Shown: positions 54,258 through 63,254 of the stretch, piece after piece | Position numbering within the stretch: the first letter of the stretch is position 1 | Layout of the letters: every line of letters starts with the position of its first letter | Assembly (NCBI RefSeq): GCF_030323025.1 | Contig: NZ_CP097329.1 | Span: forward strand, 775,001 to 839,000 | Origin: Pseudanabaena mucicola str. Chao 1806 | GTDB lineage: Bacteria; Cyanobacteriota; Cyanobacteriia; Pseudanabaenales; Pseudanabaenaceae | Reading direction: 5' to 3' | DNA length: 64,000 bases | Translations under genes and position numbers: made by a program | Notes under the pieces: generated by a model | Told to the model about the DNA's origin: nothing | Databases searched by the model: none | Seen by the model: only the letters and a program-made list of their open reading frames with translations

Positions 54258-54680
54258 TTGCCCAATGTACGCCTGCTGCAAGAGCATCTCCATAAAGATG
54301 TAATTTTGCAACTTAATGATGAGTAGCTCAACTTAATTAAAACCCAAACCAGAGTTTTGTTCCGCTCGCATAGCGAGCGGAACAAAACTCTCGGTTTTTA
54401 GTTTACTTATGTCTGGCTAATTATTGGCTGCATCCAGTTTGGGGAATTTGTGCAAGCGTCGGGGGCGACATCTCCCTTTTATATTGACCTGTGTACTATT
54501 ATTTCTCATCCTCATGTATTCGAGCAAGTCCACAATGCCTGTACCAATATTCTCCAAACTTTAACCTTTGATCGCATTGTAGGCATTCCCTGAGCACTGT
54601 CAGTAGAGCCACGCAGTGCAACTTCCCAACTATGCGTTGACGACTGTGCCAGTGATGCGTTATCAGGAAAAGGTGTGTCT
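54258..54680 (+). pseudogene. Orotate phosphoribosyltransferase half of the decayed fusion
   Basis: After the TGA, linker codons lead to the 100-bp element (54322-54421). Beyond it the frame reads IGCIQFGEFVQASGATSPFY then IDLCTIISHPHVFEQ and TFDRIVGIP (OPRT N-terminal region), then TGA near 54590. Further on, TVPVMRYQEKVC in another frame corresponds to the PMIYRRKEVK part. Frame changes and stops show it is dead, and it is truncated before the PRPP loop. Confidence 0.75.
54322..54421. mobile_element. 100-bp TA-inserting miniature element, copy C (inverted)
   Basis: AGTAGCTCAACTTAATT... to ...ATGTCTGGCTAAT, central hairpin GTTTTGTTCCGCTCGC. TG (mutated TA) precedes and TA (54422-54423) follows. 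Removal with one TA restores LNDIGCIQFG across the pyrF-pyrE linker. Confidence 0.88.
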
Positions 54681-54694
54681 AACCTTTGGAGAAT

Positions 54695-57439
54695 ATGATG
54701 CTTGTACAGCCTCACTCACGCTCTTATCATGCACTTCCTGAGTATGAAATCATCCAGGGTTTTGACAGCAGTGTAGAAACTGGGTTAACCTCTGAGGATG
54801 TGGCTCATCGCTATGCACAGTATGGCTGGAACGAATTGCAATTTAAGCCGGGAAAACCAGCATGGTTAAGGTTTTTATTGCAATTTCATCAGCCACTCCT
54901 TTATATTTTACTATTGGCTGGAATGGTGAAGGCGTTTCTAGGTTCTTGGACTAATGCAACCGTGATCTGGGGGGTTACACTGATCAATGCCATTATTAGC
55001 TATGTGCAAGAAGCCAAGGCTGAAGGAGCGATCGCCTCCCTTACCAAAGCTGTCGCCACTGAAACCACCGTATTACGAGAAGGACAACCCCTGAGGATTC
55101 CCTCACGAGACCTAGTTCCAGGAGACTTGATTTTGCTGGTATCTGGCGATAAGGTTCCAGCAGATTTACGGTTATTGCGGGTTCGCAACATGCAGGTGGA
55201 TGAATCAGCCCTAACGGGAGAATCCATTCCAGTTGATAAATCGATCCAAGCCTTGCCTGTAGATACACCACTTGCTGAACGTCGCAACATGGCTTATGCG
55301 GGTAGTTTTGTTACTTTTGGTCAAGGACAGGGCATTGTAGTGGCGACTGCCAATGCTACTGAAGTAGGACAGATTTCTCAATCGATGGAAGATCGAGTCA
55401 GTTTGAGCACGCCTTTGACCCGTAAGTTTGAGAAATTCAGCCAAACTTTGCTCTATGTCATTTTAACTCTGGCAACCTTCACCTTTTGGGTTGGGCTGGG
55501 ACAGGGAGAGTCATGGATTAGCATGTTTGAGGCAGCAGTGGCATTGGCAGTTAGTGCTATTCCCGAAGGGTTGCCCGCTGTTGTGACAATTACACTGGCT
55601 ATCGGGGTAAACCGCATGGCAAAACGTAATGCTATCATTCGTAAATTACCAGCGGTAGAAGCTTTGGGTAGTGCCACGGTGATTTGTTCCGACAAAACTG
55701 GGACGCTCACGGAAAACCAGATGACTGTCCAATCGATTTATGCAGGAGGCTACCACTATCATGCGAGTGGTGGTGGGTATAGTCCCAAGGGCAACATTAC
55801 TCCAGTCAATAGCAGAGATCAAAATGCCTTGGTGGTAGAGGAGTTTCCACCTGTTTTAATAGATTGTTTAATAGCAGGGGTTTTGTGCAATGACTCTCAA
55901 CTGAAACAAACAGGATCGGATTGGTTGGTGGTGGGCGATCCGACGGAAGGAGCCTTAATTACTGTAGCTGAAAAGGCAGGGTTGAGCCAAGTGAGGCTGG
56001 CGGCTGTAAAACCAAGATTGGATGCGATTCCGTTTGAGTCAGACTATCAATTCATGGCAACCTTGCATGATGCCGAGCCTCGGATGATTTATGTCAAAGG
56101 GTCGGTGGAAGCATTACTCAGTCGGTGTACCCAGATGCTTGATGCACAGGGACAAATAATCGACCTCGATGCTGCCCAAATTAAACAAGAGGTAGACTCA
56201 ATGGCAGGTCAGGGCTTACGAGTATTGGCGTTTGCCCAAAAAGCTGCAGCAATACATCAGCATGCGATTGACCATGAAGATATTGCAACCGATTTAGTCT
56301 TTCTAGGATTACAGGGCATGATCGATCCGCCTCGACCAGAGGCAATTGCTGCGGTTCATGCCTGTCAGTCAGCGGGTATTCAGGTCAAGATGATTACAGG
56401 TGATCATCTTGCCACAGCCCGAGCGATCGCTCAGCGGATGGGGATTCAAACTGCTGCTGGGGTGGTGGCATTTACAGGGCAACAATTAGCCGAAATGAAT
56501 GCTCAAGACATGAAGCAGGCAACGACGGAAGGTTCAGTCTTTGCTAGGGTTGCTCCATCGCAAAAGCTACAACTAGTCGAGGCACTCCAAGCCAATGGCG
56601 ACATTGTGGCAATGACGGGCGATGGGGTGAATGATGCCCCTGCGCTCAAACAAGCAGATATTGGTATTGCAATGGGCAAGGGTGGTACGGAAGTGGCACG
56701 GGAATCGGCTGCAATGTTGTTGACCGATGATAATTTTGCTTCTATCGAAGCCGCTGTCGAAGAAGGGCGAACTGTTTATCAAAATTTGCGGAAAGCGATC
56801 GCCTTTCTGCTACCTGTCAACGGTGGAGAATCCATGACGATTTTGATCAGTGCTCTGTTGGCACGTGAGTTACCAATTTTATCCCTGCAAGTTCTCTGGC
56901 TGAATATGATCAACTCCATCACAATGACGGTTCCTCTCGCCTTTGAGCCTAAATCTAAGGGAACGATGCAACAGCCTCCCCGCAAACCCAGTGAACCATT
57001 GCTAACCCTCAAACTGCTCCACCGCATTCTGGTGGTGTCGGTCTTCAATTGGATTTTAATTTTCGGGATGTTTGAATGGGCGAAGTCCACGACGGGAGAT
57101 GTTGCAGTGGCGCGGACAATGGCGATTCAAGCCCTAGTTGCAGCTCGAATTATCTACTTACTGAGCATTAGCCAATTGGGTGCAACTATTGCCCAATATG
57201 TTTGTGGGCAAGCCAATGCGATTACCAATGCCCCTATCCTTATAGTAGGAATTGCTACTGCAACAGTTCTACAAATCCTGTTTAGTCAATCGGGTGTGAT
57301 GAATGCCTTATTTGCCACGGCTCCGCTGACTTGGTCTCAATGGCTGATTTGCTTGCTCCCCATGCTGCCTATGCTCCCAACAGTACTTTGGGTTAATCGG
57401 ATTGATCCTTCCAATCCAGTACCACAAGAAAATTATTAG
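54695..57439 (+). CDS. P-type cation-transporting ATPase
   Basis: 914-aa P2-type ATPase. Cation_ATPase_N domain (LTSEDVAHRYAQYGWNEL), actuator loop ALTGESIPVDKS, membrane PEGLPAVVT, phosphorylation site DKTGT (Asp about 333; codon 55691), nucleotide site KGSVEALL, MITGDHLATARAIA and GDGVNDAPALKQADIG are intact. The TM6 region reads WLNMINSITMTVPLAFEP; the Ca-ATPase NxxTDxxP Asp is absent, so Ca2+ specificity is doubtful and Na+/K+ or another cation is possible. ATG 54695 or 54698 follow a GGAG ribosome site; TTG 54686 is less likely. It ends the co-directional redox set. Confidence 0.9.
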   Translation: MMLVQPHSRSYHALPEYEIIQGFDSSVETGLTSEDVAHRYAQYGWNELQFKPGKPAWLRFLLQFHQPLLYILLLAGMVKAFLGSWTNATVIWGVTLINAIISYVQEAKAEGAIASLTKAVATETTVLREGQPLRIPSRDLVPGDLILLVSGDKVPADLRLLRVRNMQVDESALTGESIPVDKSIQALPVDTPLAERRNMAYAGSFVTFGQGQGIVVATANATEVGQISQSMEDRVSLSTPLTRKFEKFSQTLLYVILTLATFTFWVGLGQGESWISMFEAAVALAVSAIPEGLPAVVTITLAIGVNRMAKRNAIIRKLPAVEALGSATVICSDKTGTLTENQMTVQSIYAGGYHYHASGGGYSPKGNITPVNSRDQNALVVEEFPPVLIDCLIAGVLCNDSQLKQTGSDWLVVGDPTEGALITVAEKAGLSQVRLAAVKPRLDAIPFESDYQFMATLHDAEPRMIYVKGSVEALLSRCTQMLDAQGQIIDLDAAQIKQEVDSMAGQGLRVLAFAQKAAAIHQHAIDHEDIATDLVFLGLQGMIDPPRPEAIAAVHACQSAGIQVKMITGDHLATARAIAQRMGIQTAAGVVAFTGQQLAEMNAQDMKQATTEGSVFARVAPSQKLQLVEALQANGDIVAMTGDGVNDAPALKQADIGIAMGKGGTEVARESAAMLLTDDNFASIEAAVEEGRTVYQNLRKAIAFLLPVNGGESMTILISALLARELPILSLQVLWLNMINSITMTVPLAFEPKSKGTMQQPPRKPSEPLLTLKLLHRILVVSVFNWILIFGMFEWAKSTTGDVAVARTMAIQALVAARIIYLLSISQLGATIAQYVCGQANAITNAPILIVGIATATVLQILFSQSGVMNALFATAPLTWSQWLICLLPMLPMLPTVLWVNRIDPSNPVPQENY

Positions 57440-57522
57440 GGGGCAGTAACATAAAGGCTAACTAAAGTTATCAGGTGACGAAATGAATAAACAAAAATGG
57501 TTAACTACACTTAAATCTTTTA

Positions 57523-57780
57523 AGTAGCTCAACTTAATTACTGATGTTACGTGGAAGTTTCTAAGACCCTCACCCCTAGCCCCTCTCCCATTAAGGGAGA
57601 GGGGAACAAGAAATTAGTCTAGCTCCCCCTCTCCCATCAAGGGAGAGGGGGCAGGGGGGTGAGGGTGATATTTGTTCCACGTAACATCAGTTAATTAAAA
57701 CCTAAAACGAGAAGTTTGTTCCGCCCGCTTAGCGGGCGGAACAAACTTCTCGTTTTTTAGTTTACTTATGTCTAGCTACT
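57523..57780. mobile_element. 100-bp TA-inserting miniature element, copy D, carrying a nested element
   Basis: AGTAGCTCAACTTAATT... to ...ATGTCTAGCTACT with TA at 57521-57522 and 57781-57782. Interrupted by the 152-bp element at 57540-57691; without it and its 5-bp duplication it is about 101 bp, like copies A-C. Confidence 0.88.
57540..57691. mobile_element. 152-bp nested element with 16-bp perfect inverted repeats and TAATT duplication
   Basis: Left ACTGATGTTACGTGGA (57540-57555) and right TCCACGTAACATCAGT (57676-57691). Target TAATT at 57535-57539 is repeated at 57692-57696; uninterrupted copies of the host element have it once. The interior holds two CCCTCTCCCAT...GGGAGAGGGG hairpins, a motif of widely scattered cyanobacterial repeats. 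No ORF. Confidence 0.9.
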
Positions 57781-57918
57781 TATATAAGAAAAGTATCGAT
57801 GCAACCTGACCCCTCAGCAAAACACCCTCTCTATCGGCGAGGAATGGTATTGTCGCATCATTGGCTGGTATCAACATCATCTGAGAGATATTCTTGAAGA
57901 GCGTATAGCTTTATGAAG

Positions 57919-57998
57919 GTAGTCATGCAATGTAATTGTGTTGTGGGTGCGAAGCGCCCACAACACAATTACTAAAAAAATTACTTTGCAACACTACC
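57919..57998. repeat. 80-bp palindromic element, family GTAGT...ACTACC, copy 4
   Basis: GGTAGTCATGCAATGTAAT... to ...ATTACTTTGCAACACTACC with the hairpin GTGTTGTGGGTGC. Lies within the debris upstream of sdhB. Confidence 0.75.
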
Positions 57999-58001
57999 AA
58001 A

Positions 58002-58340
58002 CAATCTTAGTATTCACCACAGCAGTCTATGGATTGGTTGCAGCAAAAGAAATCATGCGGGCTCTCCCTGAAAATCTGGTTTACCTACCTCACTCCGAAT
58101 AGGAGTTATTTTCGATCAATCAAGAGCTACTTACTAAAGTATGTAAGCTCTATCCTAACGTCAATGCAGAGGAGGTTTCGCATTCACGCTAGTGGAGACT
58201 TGTGGGGAGAAATGTGTGGATTAGGTGATGGTTATCTGTGGCGATGGAATGGTCAGGAAATGGAGTTAATAGAAGAAGCTTTTGCAGATAATGAGTTAAA
58301 GTTAAACTTAATGCTCAAAGCCCGATCGCCAATATTATCT
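58002..58340. other. Protein-like debris upstream of sdhB
   Basis: The frame from 58002 reads TILVFTTAVYGLVAAKEIMR then ALPENLVYLPHSE before TAG (about 58100), which looks like the end of a former protein I cannot name. A second frame in line with sdhB is open from 58029 but shows no SdhB similarity before 58341. Confidence 0.3.
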
Positions 58341-59315
58341 ATGAATATTACCGTCAAGCTTCACCGCCAAACATCACGTACTACCGAACCGACCTATCAA
58401 ACCTTTGAAATTGAAACCGATCCTAATCGCACTACAGTATTAGACGTATTGATCAGAATTCAAAGTGAACAGGATGGCTCCGTTGGTTTTCGGCGAAACT
58501 GTCGCAATGCAATCTGTGGTTCCTGTGCAATGAGAATTAATGGACGTTCGGGCTTAGCTTGTCAAAAACATATAAGTGAAGTGATGGGCGAACATGATAC
58601 AGAATTAGTAATCGAACCGATGAAAAATCTGCCTGTGATTAAGGACTTAATTGTAGACATGACTAAATTTTGGGATAACATCCATAAAGTTGATCCCTAT
58701 GTTTCCACCGCATCACGACAAATTAGCAAAACTGAGTATCTACAAACCCCTGCTCAACGCGCTAAGCTCCAAGCTGCCGCTAACTGTATTCTCTGTGGTT
58801 CCTGCTATTCCGAATGTAACTCCGCAGCAGTTAGCGATCGCTTTGTTGGCCCCCATGCCCTAGCTAAGGCATATCGCGTCATGGCAGATAATCGTGATGA
58901 TCGCACTGAAGAACGAGTCAAAAAATATAATGATTCGGGTTTTGTTTGGGACTGCACTCGCTGCTACAACTGCAATGAAGTTTGTCCAGTAGAAGTCCAA
59001 CCACTAGATCGGATTTCCCAAATCAAGCATGAAATTCTCGCTAATCGCGATTTGCCAGAATCCATGCCACAACGTCATCGTCATACTCTGCTTGATTTAG
59101 TTAAAGAAGATGGCTGGATCGATGAAAGTAAATTTGCAGTACGACTGATCAGCGATGATTTCAAAGATTTAACAGCATTGCTAAGTATTTTCCCTGTTGG
59201 TATTCGGATGGTGCTAAGCGGCAAAATTCCCTATCCTTGGCAATTTAAAAAGTCAGAAGGTGCATCCGAAGCCAAAGCTTTAATAGAGGCAATTACTGGG
59301 AGCATCTCAGTTTGA
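58341..59315 (+). CDS. sdhB: Succinate dehydrogenase/fumarate reductase iron-sulfur subunit
   Basis: Electron-transfer subunit of respiratory complex II, peripheral on the thylakoid or plasma membrane. 324 aa. 2Fe-2S site CRNAICGSCAMRINGRSGLAC, then CILCGSCYSEC and CTRCYNCNEVCP for the 4Fe-4S and 3Fe-4S clusters, all intact. ATG 58341 starts exactly at the family N-terminus (MNITVKLHRQ); the frame open to 58029 is debris. The last codons and stop (GSISV, TGA) lie in the left end of the ISKra4-like remnant, so the native C-terminus is slightly altered. No flavoprotein subunit is adjacent, usual for cyanobacteria. Confidence 0.93.
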   Translation: MNITVKLHRQTSRTTEPTYQTFEIETDPNRTTVLDVLIRIQSEQDGSVGFRRNCRNAICGSCAMRINGRSGLACQKHISEVMGEHDTELVIEPMKNLPVIKDLIVDMTKFWDNIHKVDPYVSTASRQISKTEYLQTPAQRAKLQAAANCILCGSCYSECNSAAVSDRFVGPHALAKAYRVMADNRDDRTEERVKKYNDSGFVWDCTRCYNCNEVCPVEVQPLDRISQIKHEILANRDLPESMPQRHRHTLLDLVKEDGWIDESKFAVRLISDDFKDLTALLSIFPVGIRMVLSGKIPYPWQFKKSEGASEAKALIEAITGSISV

Positions 59316-60075
59316 CGTTAAGTACAAATACTTAGGAGAATAGAGATAAGATGATAGAAGCAAAATTCTGTCCCGAAGTAAATTACACCCGAAGACCAAC
59401 AAAAGCTAGAAGAATACTGCTAAGGAATTGCCGCAATACTGTATCGAAATGCAGAGGCAAAGAATATTGAGCAGCTAAAGACCTTGGAAGGCATAGAACT
59501 AGCAGTACAAGAGCAAATGCTAGAAAATGTTAGCCCCAAAATCGGTGTTTTTTTCCAGAGAAGCAGTGGAACAAAAGCAGGAAAAGAGAGCCATCTGAAA
59601 AGTTGTATTGGTGAATTGCCAATCACCAGCAAGCAAGCAAAACAACTAAAAGAAAGAGCAAGAACCCAGCTTAGTCCAAACATGGAAAAATGCTGCTTGC
59701 TCACCAGTGGCAATGAGTCCTAGGCAAGAGCAACGAAAAACATTCAAGTCCTAATTGAGCGTATACAGCAACAGCCATTAGCAGAGATTGTCTCTTGTCT
59801 GGGGGATGGACATGACGGTATTTAGAATGTGAGCTATTTACGCAAAAATTGTCTGTGGATTCCTGAATATAGTTACCTCCATCACCTTGGTTTAACTATT
59901 GTCTCTGGTGCTGTCGAATCTTCGATTAAGCAAATTGGGCGGCGCATTAAGATTTCTGGCGCTCAATGGAATCAAAAAAAAATCCCACAAGTTTTGACGC
60001 ATCGCTGTGCTTATCTCAATGGTTTGCTTGATTCTCCTATGTGTTCCTATTCAGTGCCAAACTAAGATGCTCCCA
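59298..60075 (+). mobile_element. ISKra4-like insertion sequence remnant
   Basis: Ends GGGAGCATCTCAGTTTG (59298) and CAAACTAAGATGCTCCC (60059-60075) form 17-bp imperfect inverted repeats. Inside, fragments of one transposase: ELAVQEQMLENVSPKIGVFF (about 59490-59570), KQLKERARTQLSPNMEKCCL, then after stops and frame changes YLHHLGLTIVSGAVESSIKQ and IGRRIKISGAQWNQ (about 59875-59970). These are ISKra4-type N- and C-terminal motifs. The middle with the catalytic core is lost. Its 5' end overlaps the sdhB stop. Confidence 0.75.
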
Positions 60076-60077
60076 TT

Positions 60078-60207
60078 TAAAACGGGCTTTGAGAGATGGT
60101 TTGAGTAGCAAATCATCTCTCAAAGCCCAAAAGTAAAAGCCTTACTTAGCAAGGCTTTTACTTTTGGACTTTTAAAATTTGCCAACTTAGCCCAAACTGA
60201 CGTTAAA
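60078..60207. repeat. Palindromic repeat, family GTTCGGGATGATTT, copy 3 (left end cut)
   Basis: TTTAAAACGGGCTTTGAGAG..., the AAAAGCCTTAC/GCAAGGCTTTT hairpin, AAAATTTGCC and CCCAAACTGACGTTAA. The left 15 bases present in the other copies are replaced by the IS end. Confidence 0.65.
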
Positions 60208-60230
60208 TTTTGTCTTGCTTTCTAAATTTA

Positions 60231-62234
60231 TTATGACTTACCCAATAAGCGATCGCGCAAAGCCTTGATCTTGTCACGCAAAGCCGCCGCCTGTTCAAAC
60301 TCTTGCTTTTTAGCGGCATCCTTCATTTGGGCTTCTAACTGCTCAATGATGGCGGGAATGTCATCTAGGGAAACTTCTTTTGCATTGTTGACTACATACT
60401 CAAGCTGACGCTCATTGAGTCGGCGTGACACTGAAAGGAAATCAAGAATTGCATTACCTTCAACTGACTTCACAATTGACCTTGGCGTAATTTGGTGATC
60501 TTTGTTGTATTTAATCTGAATGCATCGGCGACGTTCAGTTTCAGAAATTGCTTTTTCCATGCTGTTAGTTAGGCGATCGGCATACATAATCACCTGTCCC
60601 GATACATTTCTTGCGGCTCTACCGATAGTCTGGATCAACGATCTCTCAGCTCTTAAGAAACCTTCCTTATCAGCATCCAAAATCGCTACTAGTGATACCT
60701 CAGGTAGGTCTAGCCCTTCACGGAGAAGGTTTACGCCTATTAGAACATCAAATTCTCCTTTCCTCAGTGCTTGGAGAATTTCAATTCGTTCAATAGATTT
60801 AATGTCGGAATGGAGATAGCGGACAGAGAGATGTCTTTCTTGGAAATAGGTAGTTAAATCCTCTGCCATTTTCTTGGTTAGGGTGGTAATTAAGACCCGT
60901 TCTTTCTTCTTTAAACGTAATTGAATTTCATGATAGAGATCGTCAACTTGTCCATCCGTTGGACGAACAAAAATCTCAGGATCGACTACACCAGTTGGGC
61001 GAATAATCTGCTCGACTACCTGTTCCGACACTTCCATTTCCCAATCTCCTGGGGTTGCCGAAACAAATATGCATTGTTTGACTATATCCCAAAATTCATC
61101 AGATTTGAGAGGTCGATTATCCGCTGCGCTGGGCAAACGAAAGCCATGATCGATTAGAGTCATTTTCCTTGCGCGATCGCCATTATACATACCACGAATT
61201 TGAGGAATGGAAACATGAGACTCATCGACAATCAGTAACCAATCATCTTTGGGGAAATAGTCCACCAAACAAGCAGGCGGATCACCTGCTTCTCTTCCTG
61301 CGAGATGACGTGAATAGTTTTCTACGCCATTACAGAAGCCTACCTCTCGTAATAGTTCCAAATCATACTTGGTGCGTTGTTCTAGACGTTGTGCCTCTAG
61401 CAATTTACCAGCATTGGTTAATTCTTCTAATCTTTCCTCTAGTTCCTTTTTGATATCTGCACAGGCAATTTCAAGGCGCTCAGCAGGTGTGACAAAGTGC
61501 CTTGCGGGATAGATATTCAAGGCTTCCATGCTTTGCAAGATTTCACCTGTTACAGGATCAACATAGCGAATAGCTTCGATCTCATCGCCAAAAAATTCGA
61601 TACGAATAGTGCGATCTTCGTAGGCGGGACCAATCTCTAAAATGTCGCCTTTGACTCGGAATTTGCCGCGACCTAGTTCGATATCATTGCGCTCGTATTG
61701 AATATTGGTTAATGCTTTGAGCAATTCTCTTTGGTCATATTCCACGCCTACAGCAAGGGGAATTGAGGCTTTGAGATATTCTTCGGGAATCCCTAGACCA
61801 TAGATGCAACTTACTGAAGCAACCACAATGACATCTTTGCGCTCGAATAGCGATCGCGTGGCGGAGTGGCGTAGCATATCAATTTCATCGTTAATCGAGG
61901 CTGTTTTCTCGATGTATGTATCGGTGACGGGAATATAGGCTTCTGGCTGATAATAGTCGTAATAGCTGATGAAATATTCAACAGCATTATTAGGAAAGAA
62001 TTCACGCAATTCGTTACATAGCTGCGCTGCTAAGGTTTTGTTGTGTGCAAGTACAAGGGTAGGCTTTTGATATTTGGCGATCGCATTAGCGACAGTCATT
62101 GTTTTGCCAGTACCTGTAGCGCCAAGCAGAGTCTGATAGCGCATTCCTTTTTGCAAACCATCAAGCAGTTGAGTGATCGCTTTGGGTTGATCGGCAGTAG
62201 GCTGCCAAGGGGTACGAATGTCGAACAGAGCCAT
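60231..62234 (-). CDS. uvrB: Excinuclease ABC subunit B
   Basis: DNA damage recognition and helicase-like subunit of UvrABC. 667 aa. Walker A GATGTGKT (about residues 38-45), beta-hairpin region [36 protein letters not shown], helicase motifs [19 protein letters not shown] and QTIGRAARN, and a C-terminal UVR motif ([20 protein letters not shown], about 630-655) that binds UvrC. Start ATG 62234. Identity is firm. Confidence 0.97.
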   Translation of the reverse strand: MALFDIRTPWQPTADQPKAITQLLDGLQKGMRYQTLLGATGTGKTMTVANAIAKYQKPTLVLAHNKTLAAQLCNELREFFPNNAVEYFISYYDYYQPEAYIPVTDTYIEKTASINDEIDMLRHSATRSLFERKDVIVVASVSCIYGLGIPEEYLKASIPLAVGVEYDQRELLKALTNIQYERNDIELGRGKFRVKGDILEIGPAYEDRTIRIEFFGDEIEAIRYVDPVTGEILQSMEALNIYPARHFVTPAERLEIACADIKKELEERLEELTNAGKLLEAQRLEQRTKYDLELLREVGFCNGVENYSRHLAGREAGDPPACLVDYFPKDDWLLIVDESHVSIPQIRGMYNGDRARKMTLIDHGFRLPSAADNRPLKSDEFWDIVKQCIFVSATPGDWEMEVSEQVVEQIIRPTGVVDPEIFVRPTDGQVDDLYHEIQLRLKKKERVLITTLTKKMAEDLTTYFQERHLSVRYLHSDIKSIERIEILQALRKGEFDVLIGVNLLREGLDLPEVSLVAILDADKEGFLRAERSLIQTIGRAARNVSGQVIMYADRLTNSMEKAISETERRRCIQIKYNKDHQITPRSIVKSVEGNAILDFLSVSRRLNERQLEYVVNNAKEVSLDDIPAIIEQLEAQMKDAAKKQEFEQAAALRDKIKALRDRLLGKS

Positions 62235-62435
62235 GAGGTTAGAAATTGAGAGAGAACGCTATCAAGATTAAATGTCTCTATCATATCAAACCTTAATTTT
62301 ATCTATTTTAGTTTTATATAGTAACTACTCAGGCTAAAGATTTAATTCAAGCTAAAGATTTAATAATATTTTCCAAGAAGTAATCAAGGAAGAAGTAGGA
62401 TTTGAAGAATAAAGCCAGAGCGAATCGTAATCGAG

Positions 62436-63254
62436 ATGAAAGAGAGTCCACCAAAGCAAAGAATCAGTAGAGAAGAGATCCGAGGGATCTATCAACAAGG
62501 CGAAGAAGCTGTTATTGCTTTGGTGGAAGGACTATTGCACAAGATAGAGCAACTAGAAGAGCGATTAGAAGTATTAGAAAATCAGGCAAAGAAAGATAGT
62601 CAAAACAGTAGCAAACCACCATCAAGTGACGGATTTGGAAAGCGAACAAAAAGCTTGCGAGGAAAAAGTGAACGGCAAAGCGGAGGACAAATTGGGCATG
62701 AAGGCAACACCTTAGAGTGGCGAGAAGAAATCGATGAAACCATCGTGCATCGGGTAGACCAGTGCGAAAGTTGCGGAGCCTCGTTAGTAGGCACAGAGAT
62801 ATTAAATTGGGACTTGAGACAAGTGCATGATTTACCACCAATAGTCCTAAAAGTAACAGAACATCAAGCCGAAGTAAAATGCTGTAACCACTGCGGATTA
62901 TTAAATCGCGGAAAATTTCCAGCCGATGTGAGCAACGTAGTGCAGTATGGATCAGGACTAAAGGGATTAATAGTCTATCTGATGGAGGGACAATTACTGC
63001 CAACAGAGAGGGTGCGGGAACTAATCAGCGAAATATTTGACTGCAAACTATCGGAAGGGACAATCTACAACGCAAGAGAATATTGCTATGGGCAATTAGA
63101 AACCGTAGAACAGTATCTAAAAGAGGGGATACAAGCTGCCGAAGTAGGACATTTTGACGAAACAGGGATGCGGGTCAAAGGAAAACTGATGTGGTTGCAT
63201 GTGGCAAGTACATCAGGGTTAACTGAGATCTTGCACCATTCCCAAAAGCTTTAA
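62436..63254 (+). mobile_element. IS66-family transposase, 3' end cut by an IS4-type element
   Basis: About 268 native residues: leucine-zipper N-terminus (LLHKIEQLEERLEVLENQAK), the IS66 basic motif DSQNSSKPPSSDGFGKR, zinc finger CESCGA...CNHCG, and the start of the DDE core with DETGMRVKGKLMWLHVAST. A normal IS66 transposase is about 450-500 aa; here the last residues ILHHSQKL come from the neighbouring element and the frame stops. The left end of the IS is probably near 62320. Not functional as it stands, unless the rest lies beyond the IS4-type element. Confidence 0.85.

Larger units (their letters stand above)
57483..57917 (+). pseudogene. Small gene broken by nested miniature elements
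   Basis: ATG 57483 has an AGGTGA ribosome site and reads MNKQKWLTTLKSF before the element creates TAG. Removing the element with one TA gives ...KSFYIRKVSMQ; one base out of frame follows LTPQQNTLSIGEEWYCRIIG and WYQHHLRDILEERIAL, then TGA 57915. The combination looks like a real protein of about 55-60 aa with a one-base frameshift. Family unknown. Confidence 0.4.

Noticed and set aside
58029-58340. N-terminal extension of SdhB
   Set aside because: SdhB family N-terminus aligns at ATG 58341; the extension resembles no SdhB and overlies debris.
62512-63003. 163-codon minus-strand ORF in the IS66 transposase
   Set aside because: Shadow of the transposase frame, composed mainly of Leu/Arg/Cys antisense residues.
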